DNA of 64,000 nucleotides from Megalopta genalis (Eukaryota; Arthropoda; Insecta; Hymenoptera; Halictidae). The position numbers and the translations under genes are program-made. Shown piece by piece: positions 1 through 11,768 of this stretch. How positions within the stretch are numbered: the first letter of the stretch is position 1; each line of letters begins with the position of its first letter. A model generated the notes under the pieces. The model was not told the origin of the DNA and searched no databases. It saw nothing but the letters and a program-made list of their open reading frames with translations. Location of the stretch: the NCBI RefSeq assembly GCF_051020955.1, contig NC_135013.1, forward strand, positions 1,902,001-1,966,000, read 5' to 3'.

Positions 1-429
1 AAATTATATAGTATATATATATAAATTATATAATATTATATAGTATATATATATACATAAATTATATAATGTTCGTAATTCTTGCAACGATAAAAAGGTA
101 TAATAGAAATCGGTACGGAATAGTGAGGTTAAAAGCTGAGATCTATGCTTTTTTTACACGATTTTGCACACAGGAAAATTATAAAATGTAACAGGTTTTT
201 TGAATTAATTACTTTTTTATTTCCTTTTCCTCGTCGGTGATCACGCGAGCGCATTCCCTCAGTATGGAAGCTGTCGTATGTTTAACCTCAATCGACTATT
301 AAACAAATATGGTCAAATTGGCAATATTAATATATGGTAATATTAATACATATTAATAATTAATAATTCGGATGGAAAGATATTTATCGCGTTAAATACG
401 GTTAAGTAAACATCTGTTTGGACAGTAAA

Positions 430-765
430 TTATTGTCGAAATAACAGAAACGCCGAATTATCGTGGAAATAATTGAACGATTGAATTATTGACGAAATAA
501 TTGAAACACTGAATTATTGACGAAATAATTGGAACAGTAAATTAGTGTCGAAATAATTGAACGATTGAATTATTGACGAAATAATTGAAACACTGAATTA
601 TTGACGAAATAATTGAACGATTGAATTATTGACGAAATAATTGAAACACTGAATTATTGACGAAATAATTGAAACACTGAATTATTGACGAAATAATTGA
701 AAGATTTAATTATTGACGAAATAATTGAAACATTGAATTATCGTCGAAATAATTGAAACACCGAA
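430..765. repeat. 26-28 bp minisatellite in a CFAP99-like intron, left copy
   Basis: Tandem units of GAATTATTGACGAAATAATT plus GAAACACT or GAACGATT. The homologous array in the right duplicate (26380-26975) is longer and more varied, so copy number changed after duplication. Confidence 0.9.
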
Positions 766-1913
766 GTACAGCCAAAACAATGAAACGAAAACTACTTCGG
801 AACATACCTTGAACGTCGGAATTGGTTTCCTGAGGGATTCCGGTCTCATTTTCTCTTGCAGCTTCGCCTCCGTCGATCGTTCCTCGCGCAGCAATAATTT
901 CGGGACGTTCATGTTCGCGTCGTTCAGCAATCTAATCCCGTGCGATTTGTTTGCCGCTTGCAACGTCGCCGTTCTGGGAACATTCCGCGCGAATCTCTGC
1001 ACCGCCAAATCCTATCCGGCACACGAGGAATCTTCAAAAAAAGAGACCTTAAATTTTCGTCAATTTAAGAACACGCATTCCTTCGCCGCCGAATTAAACG
1101 ATGCATAGTGAACATATTCGATCGACGTTAGTTCGTTCGAACGATTTATGTATGTACATATGTTCGGTCATCAGATCCATAGGGATCAGAGGGATCATTA
1201 ACTTTTAATCGAGATGTATACAAACAGAATTATCAGCGGACTACAATGATCTACAATCTCTTATTTTCATTGTAAAATTGTGATAGCGTATCAGTTCATT
1301 GATGTACAATTCGAAGTACGTTAGTCGAAGAAGAAGATTCTTCCGATTCGTCGAAATATAATTTAATATATAAATATAATAATATATATTATATATAACA
1401 TAATTTATAAATAATAATTTAATATAATATATATTATTATATTTATACATTAAATTATATATATTTATTATATAATTATTTATTATTATTATTAATTATT
1501 TCGATATATACATATATAATTTAATTTCTGTTTTACAAATTAAATTCTGCAGTTTAATGTAGACCGTCATCAGTTTATGTGTTCATGCGTTAATTTATTT
1601 ATGCGTTAATTTTTCTGTCTTCGATTTCCCAGATCGCAAGGTCGAAAAAACGGCTTACTTCCGACGTGCCAGGAGGCGGCCCCGCTGCTCGTTTCGGATG
1701 ATTCAAGACATTCATGAAAACAGAAACCGTAACCTTTTTCGTCCGATGTTTTCCGGTTTCCATCGCCCCTTTCAGATTCTTATGAAGCTTCTGTGAACGA
1801 TCAATTCCAAGGACGATTGATAATTAGTCAGAGGGTTCGCCGAAAAATTTAAGATAACTTAGCAGATGTCTTTTGATGGCGATAATACAACGTTTCGAAA
1901 AATTATGTCAACA

Positions 1914-2230
1914 TTAAACAGTAAATTAAAGAATAAAGAAATTAAAGAATTAAGAAATTAAAGAATTAAAAAGTTAAAAAATTAAGAAGATAAAGAATTA
2001 AGAAGTTAAAGATTTAAGAAATTAAAGAATTAAGAAGTTAAAGAATTAAGAAATTAACAAATTAAGAAATTAAAGAATTAAGAAGTTAAAGAATTAAGAA
2101 ATTAACAAATTAAGAAATTAAAGAATTGAGAAGTTAAAGAATTAAGAAATTACAAAATTAAAAAATTAAAAAAGTAGAAGGTTAAGAAATTGAAGAATTA
2201 CAAAATTGAAGAATTAAAAAATTAAAGAAA
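1914..2230. repeat. AAGAATTAAGAAATT minisatellite, left copy
   Basis: Imperfect 8-16 bp units of AATTAAGAAATTAAAG. The right-copy counterpart (28310-28341 and 28867-29190) is split by the 28346-28862 transposon. Confidence 0.85.
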
Positions 2231-3029
2231 TAAGAAACCAAGCGAAAAATTCGGAAAGCACAACCTCCAAGCACGGCGTCGCTTCCAACAACGGCAAGAT
2301 CAGCCTCTGCTCCACGAAATCTTCGTCGAAATCGAAACAACCGATTCTGTGAAAGACACTCGGCGTTTCCGAGTGAAGGAGATACGAGACCATGAAGAAC
2401 ACCTTTCTGAATTTGAAGTAATCGAAACACTCGACGGAGTCCTCGAAGTACAGATTGCACACTTGGTACGCTAGGATGTACAGGAACACTGGCAAAAGTA
2501 ATGCGATAAAATAAAAATAAGAGAGTTAAGAAATTGTGTACGAATAATGCGATAAAATCAAAATAAAAGAGTTTAAAAAAATTATGCAGAAAAGCGAAGC
2601 AATAAAATCGAAATAAAAGAGTTAAAAAAGTGTGCAAAAGTAATACGATAAAATCAAAATGAAAGAGTCGAAAAATTATGCGAAAGTAAAGAGATAAAAT
2701 CAAAATAAAGACTTCGAAAGAATCATACAAGACGAAAAACATGAAATCAAAATTAATTAAAAAGTTGTACAAAAAAAGAATGAATATTCTCATTGAACTA
2801 ATGTTTATGGGTACATTCAAAAAAAATGTTTGGAAATCATGTAAAATCGCGTACCCATGGTTTCGGCCAACGTGTCGGAATGCCGACGACGTTTCTTCAA
2901 AAAGTGTCTGCTCACACCTTCCAGAAAATGTTAGTAACGTGCGATGTTCATGAACAATTCGATGGTGACGTCCTGAATCGGAAACGGCAAACTCTGTGAA
3001 GACAGGACATTTTTATTTCTAATTTTTTG

Positions 3030-3410
3030 CCACGATTCGAAGGCAATTCGAAGGCTACGTTACACAATTTGAAGGCAATTTGTAGGCAATTCGGGGCCAC
3101 GTGACACGATTCTAAGGCAATTCGGAGCCACGTGACGCGATTCTAAGGCAATTCAGAGGCCACATGAAACGGTCCGAGGGAAATTCGGAGGCCACATGAT
3201 GCGATTCGAAGGAAATTCAGAGACCACGTGACGCGATTCAAAGGCAATTCGAAGGTAATTCGGAACCACGTGACATGATTCGAAGACAATTTGAACCCAC
3301 GTGACACGATTTAAAGGCCACGTGACACAATTCGAATGCAATTTGGAGCCACATGACACAATTCCAAGGCAATTCGGAGGTCACATGCCACAATTCGAAG
3401 GCAATTCGAA
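3030..3410. repeat. CACGTG-bearing minisatellite in CFAP99-like intron 2
   Basis: About 30-bp units of the form GCCACGTGACACGATTC plus AAGGCAATTCGGA. Seven or so units carry the E-box CACGTG followed by AC; others carry CACATG. A shorter version is at 29990-30190 in the intact gene. Confidence 0.85.
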
Positions 3411-4084
3411 GCCATTTCGTATCGCCTTCCAGGAATTAGCGCGGATCCTTATCATAGACGTAGCAATAAATTGCATAGGCGTAGCACTAGCGCAGGAAAA
3501 TTCACAGTTAACCAAAAATTTGTTCCGGATGGCTGCAACAATCTCGAACTAAATTGAAATTCGTCGAACACTTTTCGGCCGGCTTCTCCGCGGCGAACAA
3601 CGCGATACAAAACTCGTCCGGGCTAAATTCGTGCTTGGTTCGTTCGTACGCGTCCACCATCTTTATTAGCAGAACTATAATGTTCACTTGGAAGACGTTC
3701 GTCTTTTCGAGCTGAAAATAATTTCGCGATCAGCGCGACGTTCCGACATTTTCAAACGGTGGTTCTCACCGTTGCCCTCGCGCAATCCATTTCTCGCGTG
3801 AAATCGAGCGATTATGATCGCAATTTTTTGGTAGAAATAATTCGCCACTTTGTTGCGACGCGTTTGAACTGCGTCGATCTTGCGGAGACATCGATCGACA
3901 CGTCGGCCGCTTGGCCGATGACTTCAGAATGTTTGCCACGGCTTCGACAATATTTAAACTGTTCGATTGCAAACGATATTAATTTTAACCTGTTTTTTTT
4001 CAAACCAATTAAATGGAGAAACGTTTATTTGAAATATTTCGATTTTGCCCTCGACGTTGCGCTCGAATTTCAACGAAAAAATGA

Positions 4085-4310
4085 ATAAAAACGTACCGAT
4101 TACACGAAAATTATCAAAAATTTATCGCATAAAAATCAATTCAAATGTATCGCATAAAAATGAATAAAAATGTGCCGCATTATAAAATGAGTAAAAACGT
4201 GTCGCATAAAAAAATTAACAAAAAAAAAATGTATCGCACAAAAATGAATAAAAATGTATCCCATAAAAATTAATTGAAACGTATCGCATAAAAATGAACA
4301 AAAACGTATC
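4085..4310. repeat. ATCGCATAAAAATGAATAAAAATGT repeat, left copy
   Basis: About 24-bp units upstream of the duplicated first exon; counterpart at 30950-31195. Confidence 0.8.
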
Positions 4311-5020
4311 CTTATATTATATGTATAATATAATAAGGAAGTATTATACATATGAAATTTAATGAAGATGAATTTGTTGAAAAATTCCTGCTATCTTTAA
4401 TCAATAAAATGAAACGATCGCTAAAGTTGTTTTTCTATCGTTAAGGATTTTACGCGGATTGTACGCGATCAATTTTCAGCGTATAAAATCGCATAAATCC
4501 TGAAGCTCCATCGAACTTCTTGTTCAATATTCTGGTTGAACAAAACGATTCTTCGACGATCGTGTACAAAATCACAGCGGTTCACGTTTAACGAACCGTT
4601 CACATTTAGAATTAATATACATATAGTAATATATACAGTACTATAAATATTACCATATATACTATACATATATTACTACAAATATTACTATATATACTAT
4701 ATATACTATGTATACTATATAGTATATATAATAATATGGTAATATTTATAGTAATATATAGCATGCATAATAATATATACATAGTACTACATAGTATATA
4801 TAGCAATACTATGAATCTTTAACATATAAATTGACAAATAAATTGACAAGTTCGCGATTTTACGTTTCCACATTAATATATTAATATAATATATTTACAA
4901 TTAATATTCTCGAACAGTTCAAAGAAAAGTCGAATGTTTGAAACAGTTTATTCGTCGTAAGTCGATTAGAACCAGAGAACTGAACAGAGATTTTTTTACA
5001 TCAACGAACAACGCGTTTCG

Positions 5021-5058
<38 letters not shown>

Positions 5059-5480
5059 CCCCCCTCTCTCTCTCTCTCTCATATATTTATTGTCCATATA
5101 TATATTCACGATCGATCAAGGAGAAACGGGGAAAAAAAATCTGTCACACTACGGGGCTACTAAAAAAAAGAAGAAAACGTTTCCGAGTGTCTAGCGGGGT
5201 GCGTACAAATAAAAAGTATCCCAGAGAGAATTTGTACTCCGAGGACGGCCCCACAATAATCTGTGCGCCGCCGTTTCTTTTCTTTTCCTTTCTATTCTTT
5301 TTTTTTTCTTTTTTTTCCTTTTTCTTGTCTTGTTTTTTTCTTTTACATCGGCGCGTCGCTTAAACGATTAATACTATATCGGTACAATATGTATACACTC
5401 ACGGGATAGTCCTAGGAGTCCATCGTCGGTTCGAGAGCTGCGTAATCACCGAGGGAAACAATTCCCCGAAACAACGGATA
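4311..5480. other. 5' flank of the duplicated CFAP99-like copy
   Basis: No gene seen. AT-rich TATACTATATAG repeats (about 4610-4810) and a TC microsatellite (about 5018-5080) match 31200-32337 in the other copy. Long frames here are from the TC and T-rich tracts. Confidence 0.7.
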
Positions 5481-5695
5481 CAGTAATGTCTCCCTAATTG
5501 ACGCTCAGATCGTCCACAAAAATGGACAATTTGGGAAGAAGAGATACGATTATTCGAGCCTTGCGATTTATTTTTATAGTTATACATTGTCCACAATTAT
5601 AAAAACGAGCCGCAAGGCTCGAATAATCGTATCTCCTCTTCCCAAATTATCCAATTTAGTGGACAATCTGAGCGTCAGTAAGGGAGACATTACTG
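5481..5695. mobile_element. 215-bp palindromic MITE (family 1)
   Basis: Starts CAGTAATGTCTCCCTAATTG and ends in the near reverse complement, flanked by TA on each side. The two arms (about 100 bp) are near-perfect reverse complements around an AATTGT/ACAATT core, so a transcript would fold into a long hairpin. The TA duplication suggests mobilisation by a Tc1/mariner-type transposase. Confidence 0.88.
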
Positions 5696-5892
5696 TACGC
5701 GGAACAACGTATAGTCCTCGCGCGACAACAAAGCGCCTTTGCACTTATATTCCCCCAACCCCCATATTTATTTAGCTGCCCCACTGCCGCGGCACTCGAT
5801 CGCTATTGGCCGAGACCGGCGGAGAAGATCGTCGTCGGTCAATTCATATTATTCGGGAAGCGCGAAGAGATTCGATTATTTCATAATTTTTA
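5696..5892 (-). promoter_or_regulatory. Spacer between two family-1 palindromes, promoter-like
   Basis: About 197 bp that recurs at 19312-19510, 32553-32749 and (inverted) 60171-60365, always next to a family-1 palindrome. Read on the minus strand it has a CCAAT box (ATTGG at 5805-5809), then ATATAAG (plus 5744-5750) about 55 bp on, then the palindrome. Promoter activity is inference only. Confidence 0.35.
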
Positions 5893-6043
5893 CAGTAATA
5901 TCTCTCTAATTGACACCCAGATTGCGCACAAAAATGTACTATTTGGGAAGAGGAGATACAATTATTCAAGGCTCTCGAATTTCCTCTTCCTAGATTGTCC
6001 ATTTTTGTGCGCAATCTGAGCGTCAATTAGGGAGACATTACTC
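5893..6043. mobile_element. Family-1 palindromic MITE, internally deleted
   Basis: Both ends are present with TA flanks (5891-5892, 6044-6045), but the centre is missing compared with the 215-bp copy at 32750-32964. Its right end is the boundary of the segmental duplication. Confidence 0.8.
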
Positions 6044-6484
6044 TATTCTGAACGCATTCGTGTTCGAAATTCCGATGTTGAATACACCCTCAAATTAGAG
6101 GACGAAAGAAATTTCGATTCGGAGGGGCAGCACGTGCATCAAGGGGTTAGTTCAACTATTATAATAATTTGACCTTTCTACTTACCGTTTTTGTTCAAGA
6201 TCTCCTTCGTCGCCGTCGGATTTTTGTGATATCCGTTCATTATGGTGGACGATTTCACGCATAGTTCACCCTGCTGATTCGGGCCCAAACTTTTCCCCGT
6301 TTGAACGTCCACGATTTTCATTTCACAATTGATGGACACCGTTCCGCAGGAATCGCTGGTACTCTTTGGATTTTGAGATGCAACGGCGCCCCCCAATTCC
6401 GTCATGCCTGAAATAAAAGTTTGATTTTAATTCGTTTGATTGGATTCTATTTTTTGAAACAGTAAAATTCGCGTGTTTATTATC

Positions 6485-6985
6485 GTTCCCTGGCGAGAAG
6501 AAGGAAGCTCTGCGTTGACGTATTGCCCTTCCTTGCTAGAGAAGGGGGGAAGCTAGTGGGAGGGAGAATGTAAAAACATTCCGCGACATGAGAATGTAAA
6601 AACATTCCTATAGTCCGCGCGCGAGAAAAAGGTGCCTTCGCGTTCACATATTCCCCCTCCTAACTGTAGCAGTGGGACAGCTAGTGGAAGGGGGAATGTA
6701 AGTGCAGAGGTGCCTATAGTCCTCGTGTGAGAAGGAAGCACCAATGAGTTTACATATTCTCTCTCCTAGCTGCAGCAATGCGGCAGCTAGTGGAAGGAGA
6801 AATGCAAAACCAAAGTGCCTATAGTCCTCGCACGAGAAGAAGGAACCTTCGCGTTCACATATTCCCCCTCCTAACTGCTCTACCGCCGCAGCTAGAAGAG
6901 GGGGAATCTAAACGCAGAGCCGCCTATAGACCTCACGCGAGAAGAAGGCACCTATGAGTTCACATATTCCCCCTCCTAAATTAGT
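6485..6985. repeat. Minisatellite built from the composite-element spacer
   Basis: Four to five units of 90-150 bp containing CCTATAGTCCTCGCGCGAGAA, CACATATTCCCCCTCCTAA and GCAGCTAGTGGAAGG. These resemble the family-1 spacer (CGTATAGTCCTCGCGCGAC, TATTCCCCC, TAGCTGCCCCACTGCCGC). It fills the site of the missing exon of the acyl-CoA synthetase pseudogene. Confidence 0.65.
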
Positions 6986-7640
6986 ATATGTTCCGTTGTA
7001 TGACGGAACCCTTATAAATCAAGCAAGGAAAAATGTTGTCCTCGAGTCAAACATTATTGACCATCTACGTCCATCCCTGGGTAGAGGAAAATCGCCAGAT
7101 GTGGATAACCCAGGGACCGAAGGCCCTAGGAAATAACGTATTTTGGACGAAGCAATCGAAATGCCAGAACACCCGTAGTAAACAATTTCGTTGAAAGCCA
7201 TTTCCGTCTTCTATTCAAGTATTTCTTTTATGACCCACAGTTGGTCACCAAATGTCAATTCTAGCCGTTTTTTACGATATGCATGTTCCACCGAGAAGAG
7301 GCATTTTCCGGATCATTGTTTGCTATGGCTTATCCTTGGGACACTCGGATTACTTCGCGGGCGTCACCCGAGGGCACGAACACTACCTGCGGGTGACCCT
7401 TAGTTTGGGGCGGTCACCTTTCTAATTTTGTACTCCAATCAGTCAGGGCGACCGTTTCCCTCACTCCTCGCAAAAAATGAATAATCCACAAATCCGACTG
7501 TCCCAAACTTAGAACACACCCACACCGAACTTACCTCCGAGAAGACACAACACGCAACATTCATTCTTCCACCAACCCGAACACGGAATAGTCTACTCGC
7601 TAAAAATTATACTCTATATCGATGTGAAGTTGAATGTTCA
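6986..7640. other. Unidentified insert in the acyl-CoA synthetase pseudogene
   Basis: Moderate-GC DNA without a convincing frame. It has inverted GGGTGACCC-type motifs around 7345-7400. It may be old transposon sequence; I could not identify it. Confidence 0.3.
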
Positions 7641-8574
7641 AATATATTCCAAGTTAAAGAAAAGAAACTCAGCTTAGTATCCCTAGCATCTTGAAAAGTC
7701 GTAGGGAACCGCGAATATCAAATACGCGGAAAAACAGTATACATTATCATAAATTATTACAAGAATATTATAATTTATAATTCTTTGTTCCCCTTTCATC
7801 AATTATGTCAGAAAAGTACGTAAACCGCAAGCCATCCAAAACCGAAAAACAAGAATTAATGGAGAACAAATAAATAAATAAAAATAAATAATAATACCTT
7901 ATACTTCTCCACGAGTTCGCACACCTTCTGCGGCTCGAAATCCGGCCCGATTATCTTCCTCGCGGAGGTAGAGAAGATCTTAAGGTTGCACAGAATGCCG
8001 CTGATCCAGCACAGGGTGCTGAACCACAACGGCGTCGCCATCACAGTTAGATGCACCGCTGCATTGTCTACCAAGTTCAAGAGGATCATTCTATGGGACA
8101 GCTCGACGCCCTTTGACAAACCGGTGGTGCCGGAAGAGACGAGTATCTGCGCCGTATCGCCGAGTTCGACGTTCTCGCAACGGAAACTCGTCACAGCGGA
8201 TCGCGGGTGACCCTCCAGAACGTCCGCGAAAGACAGGGTGCCGACATAATCGCCGAACGTGACCACCTTCAGCTCGAAGCCTTCGATCCTCGCCGCGTCC
8301 AGCATAACCCCCGTCGATCTTTCGTTCGCGAAAACCACCCTCGGCTCCGTCAATCTCATGAAGTGGCGCGCCAGATCTGCGAACACGGGAACGGAAACAA
8401 TTTTACGAATATATTTGCAACAAACAGGATCTTTGTGCAAAATGAAAATTGCTGTTGCACGGAGTTGCATCTTTGTTTGCTGTTTAGGTTATAACGTTCC
8501 TTTAGGTCGATATCAAATTCTATTAACCTGCATATAAATATAAAATACTATATAAAATATTATATACATAAATA

Positions 8575-9250
8575 TTCTATAAAAATATATAATATAAATA
8601 TAAAATATAAAATATAAAATATAAAATATAAAATATAAAATATAAAATATAAAATATAAAATATAAAATATAAAATATAAAATATAAAATATAAAATATA
8701 AAATATAAAATATAAAATATAAAATATAAAATATAAAATATAAAATATAAAATATAAAATATAAAATATAAAATATAAAATATAAAATATAAAATATAAA
8801 ATATAAAATATAAAATATAAAATATAAAATATAAAATATAAAATATAAAATATAAAATATAAAATATAAAATATAAAATATAAAATATAAAATATAAAAT
8901 ATAAAATATAAAATATAAAATATAAAATATAAAATATAAAATATAAAATATAAAATATAAAATATAAAATATAAAATATAAAATATAAAATATAAAATAT
9001 AAAATATAAAATATAAAATATAAAATATAAAATATAAGATATAAGATATAAGATATAAGATATAAGATATAAGATATAAAATATAAAATATAAAATATAT
9101 GATATATAAATATAAGTATATAAAATATATGATATATAAATATAACTATATATAAAATATATGATATATAAATATAACTATATAAAATATATGATATATA
9201 AATATAACTATATAAAATATATGATATATAAATATAACTACATAAAATAT
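8575..9250. repeat. ATAAAAT heptamer array with variant tail
   Basis: About 60 perfect heptamers (roughly 8590-9035), then an ATAAGAT variant run (9036-9066), then a ~29-bp repeat ATATATGATATATAAATATA to 9250. No coding potential; it lies in a pseudogene intron. Confidence 0.95.
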
Positions 9251-9349
9251 ATAATACATAAATACATAAAAATATATTTATAAAGACACAATAAAATAGT
9301 AGTAGTATAATATTAAATATTACATAGACAATAAATAGTATAAAGTTTA

Positions 9350-9438
9350 CTCCTCTTCTAAGAAATTATTGCGATCGAGATGGTTCTAATTATCGTAATT
9401 ATACAGAAAATGCTACGGCAAGCGGTTAATTTCAACGA
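9350..9438. mobile_element. Fragment of the TTAA MITE seen at 34696-34944
   Basis: The stretch from AAGAAATTATTGCGATCGAG to AAGCGGTTAA resembles the last third of the 34696-34944 element, including the TTAA at its end. The other end is not recognisable; it abuts the AT-rich array. Confidence 0.45.
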
Positions 9439-9484
9439 AAACCTTGAATTCTCCTAAATATGAGATAATTTCAATAAATATATA

Positions 9485-9826
9485 CATGGTGTCCCATAAT
9501 AATGTAATCATCCAATGAAGAATGATTCCTAAAGTAATTTCAACTAACTTTTTCTTTTACAAAAATATTTGTAAAGATATTTTCAATCGGCGAGCGAGCG
9601 CGGCCAGCGATCCGCACTCGCGGCCAATGCCGCGTCGCGCCGGCCGTCTGACGCGGCGGCAGTGGTCGCGTGGGCGGGGCGCCTGCCGCGCTCGCCTCTC
9701 ATTGGCCTCTCATTTTTCGTTAATAACTCGTAAACGAAGCCTCGTAGGACATTTTCGCTGAGGAAAAAGTTGTTCCAAATGACCTCAGGAATCATGTCTC
9801 TCAGGGTGTTAACACAATTATGAGAT
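9485..9826. mobile_element. Family-2 palindromic MITE, diverged
   Basis: Begins CATGGTGTCCCATAAT and carries the family's internal blocks: TAACTCGTAAACGAAGCCTC, GAGGAAAAAGTTGTTC, and a GC-rich centre unlike its flanks. The right terminus is degraded. It lies in an intron of the acyl-CoA synthetase pseudogene. Confidence 0.7.
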
Positions 9827-10259
9827 GAAAGAAGATAACCCTACAGATATTTCGATCGATCAGCTTTCTGTTCGAATGAACAATCAATTTCGAAGGGAAA
9901 TTTAATAAAATTAATTTAATCTCGCGTAAGAAATAGAGAAGAAATTCAGCATTTTTTTAGTTCAAATGTTTCAAGAACGAGATGAAAATTTACGCGGAGA
10001 TTCAGCGGTCCGATAATAATTTTCTGATAACGAATGAAGGGTTGTTCTTACTGGTATTCATCCCCGGATCCCAGGGGTTGAATATCACACCGATGAAAAG
10101 CGCGGCGATGCACGGAACTAAGCAGTCGGGATGGTTGTGCATGGAAATTGCGATGACGCCTCCCTTCTTGACGCCTTCTTTCCTCAACCAAAGGGCGCAT
10201 CTCACTGCTCTATCCAGCAGCTGCTCGGATGTATTTTCTTCGTCCGTGGTAACGTCCAC

Positions 10260-10566
10260 CTGTAACATCCGATCGTTCCTGTAACATCCGACAACGCTGA
10301 CATAACACCGTAAAAAAAAGATTTCGAACGACCGAAACGCATACGTGTGTCGCGATGATTGCAGAGTAACGTTTCCAAAGAAAACCGCCGGTGTAAAAAA
10401 TTCGTCGAGCTAAATTAGCATTACCTAACCCGTTCTGTTCGTGACTCGCTGTTTCCATCTGCCACGTCGGTCGCGTCGAAATGGCATAATCATTTCCCTA
10501 ATCGAGTCTTGAATAATCATATCTCCTCTTCCCAAATTGTCCATAAAGATTAATAAAGATTTAATA

Positions 10567-10603
<37 letters not shown>

Positions 10604-11768
10604 TAACAATAATACTAGTAATAATAATATATAATAATAATGTATAATAATAATAATAATAATAATATACAATATATAATAATTAATAAAGATATTAATA
10701 CTACAATAGAACACACAGATTTTCGTCAGCGAAATCACTATCAAAAAAACTGGAGCAAATTGCACTTCCTATATTCAAATTTTGTTAAGTAATGCTACTT
10801 CGCTCGGCACATTATAAAATATTTTTCTTTTCGTCAACCTTTAACATCTGATTGCGCTTGAATATATGTATAATATACAATTTATTTTGATCTGTCTGTG
10901 AAATAAAAAAGATATCTTCTCAATTGAACTGAAGTGTAATCAGTGAACTGCTGATATCTGTGCAAAATAACGATCTTTCGAAAATAATTCTAAATAATTT
11001 GAAATTAAAATACGTCAACGTTCTCCGTTTCTTTGAATCGCCCACCATCACCATTTCCATCGTGAATGCATAAGATCTGCGGTCCGGTAATTAGTGTCCG
11101 TCAGCATTACGTGCAAAATGTTTGTGATCGACAAGATAGCTATGACGAATAGTTTTTTCCCTGTATCACCGGGACTCTGATGCAACTTATAATTTCCGTT
11201 GACCCTGGCATTGCTACGTAAGAACGTATTAATTTATTATGAATGGAGATTGCGTTACGAAAATCGTAGAAGTGTCGACGGAATTAATCAGCATAATAAA
11301 TCGTTAATAAATCAATAATAAATCATTAATAAATAAATAACGAACCATTAATATGTCATTAATAAATCATTAATGTATCGTTAATAGGTCATTAATAAAT
11401 CATTAATGAATCGTTAATAGATCACTAGTAAGTTATTAATAGATCATCAATACACCATTAATACATTATTGATAAATCATTAATAAATCGTTAATAAACC
11501 ATTCATGGATCATTAATAGATAATAAATAAATCATTAATTAATTATTAATAGATCATTAATAAATCATTAATTAGTCACTACTAGATCATTAATGAATCA
11601 TTAATAAAGCATTATTTGCTGAGTTTCCGTGGGATTAATTAAACCATTTCGTGACGATAGCATGATACGTTTGGTATTGGTCGCGTTGACGCTGTCCTCG
11701 GTCACTTTATACACTCGAATCGATGCGAACAATGCGAAGCTCTTGAATTAATGATACCATGATTATAC
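10260..11768. other. Pseudogene intron with simple repeats
   Basis: Holds a family-1 arm fragment (about 10497-10548, ATATCTCCTCTTCCCAAATT), an ATA trinucleotide array (10560-10690) and an AATCATTAATA array (11280-11610). No gene seen. Confidence 0.6.

Larger units (their letters stand above)
213..3790 (-). pseudogene. Broken duplicate of the 5' half of the CFAP99-like gene
   Basis: Exons 1-7 of the intact gene at 22831-30657 are recognisable here on the minus strand: 3770-3790 (start codon 3790-3788), about 3523-3711, 2855-2993, 2265-2488, 1659-1790, 808-1011 and 213-286. Splice sites mostly remain, but three lesions are visible. Exon 3 has an in-frame TAA (plus-strand tta at 2931-2933) where the intact copy encodes Glu. 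The end of exon 2 and its splice donor are lost in a deletion of roughly 90 bp at about 3522. Exon 6 (808-1011) is 204 bp instead of 237, an in-frame loss of 11 codons. Later exons would lie left of the window edge, so their presence is unknown. It was made by the segmental duplication described separately. A truncated product is possible, but the full CFAP99-like protein cannot be made from this copy. Confidence 0.8.
1..6043. repeat. Segmental duplication, left copy
   Basis: This block matches about 25960-32964 almost base for base in the same orientation, including exons, introns, minisatellites and the 5' flank of the CFAP99-like gene. It differs by scattered substitutions, small indels, two transposon insertions found only in the right copy, and deletions here at about 985 (33 bp) and about 3522 (about 90 bp). 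It begins at or before the window edge and ends at the right end of a palindromic MITE. Confidence 0.95.

Noticed and set aside
430..765. Regularly repeated 26-28 bp units resembling a CRISPR array
   Set aside because: Units are contiguous, with no unique spacers, and lie in an intron of a eukaryotic gene.
4938..5363. 141-aa open frame
   Set aside because: It runs through a TC microsatellite and a T-rich tract (poly-Leu-Ser, poly-Phe) with no domain.
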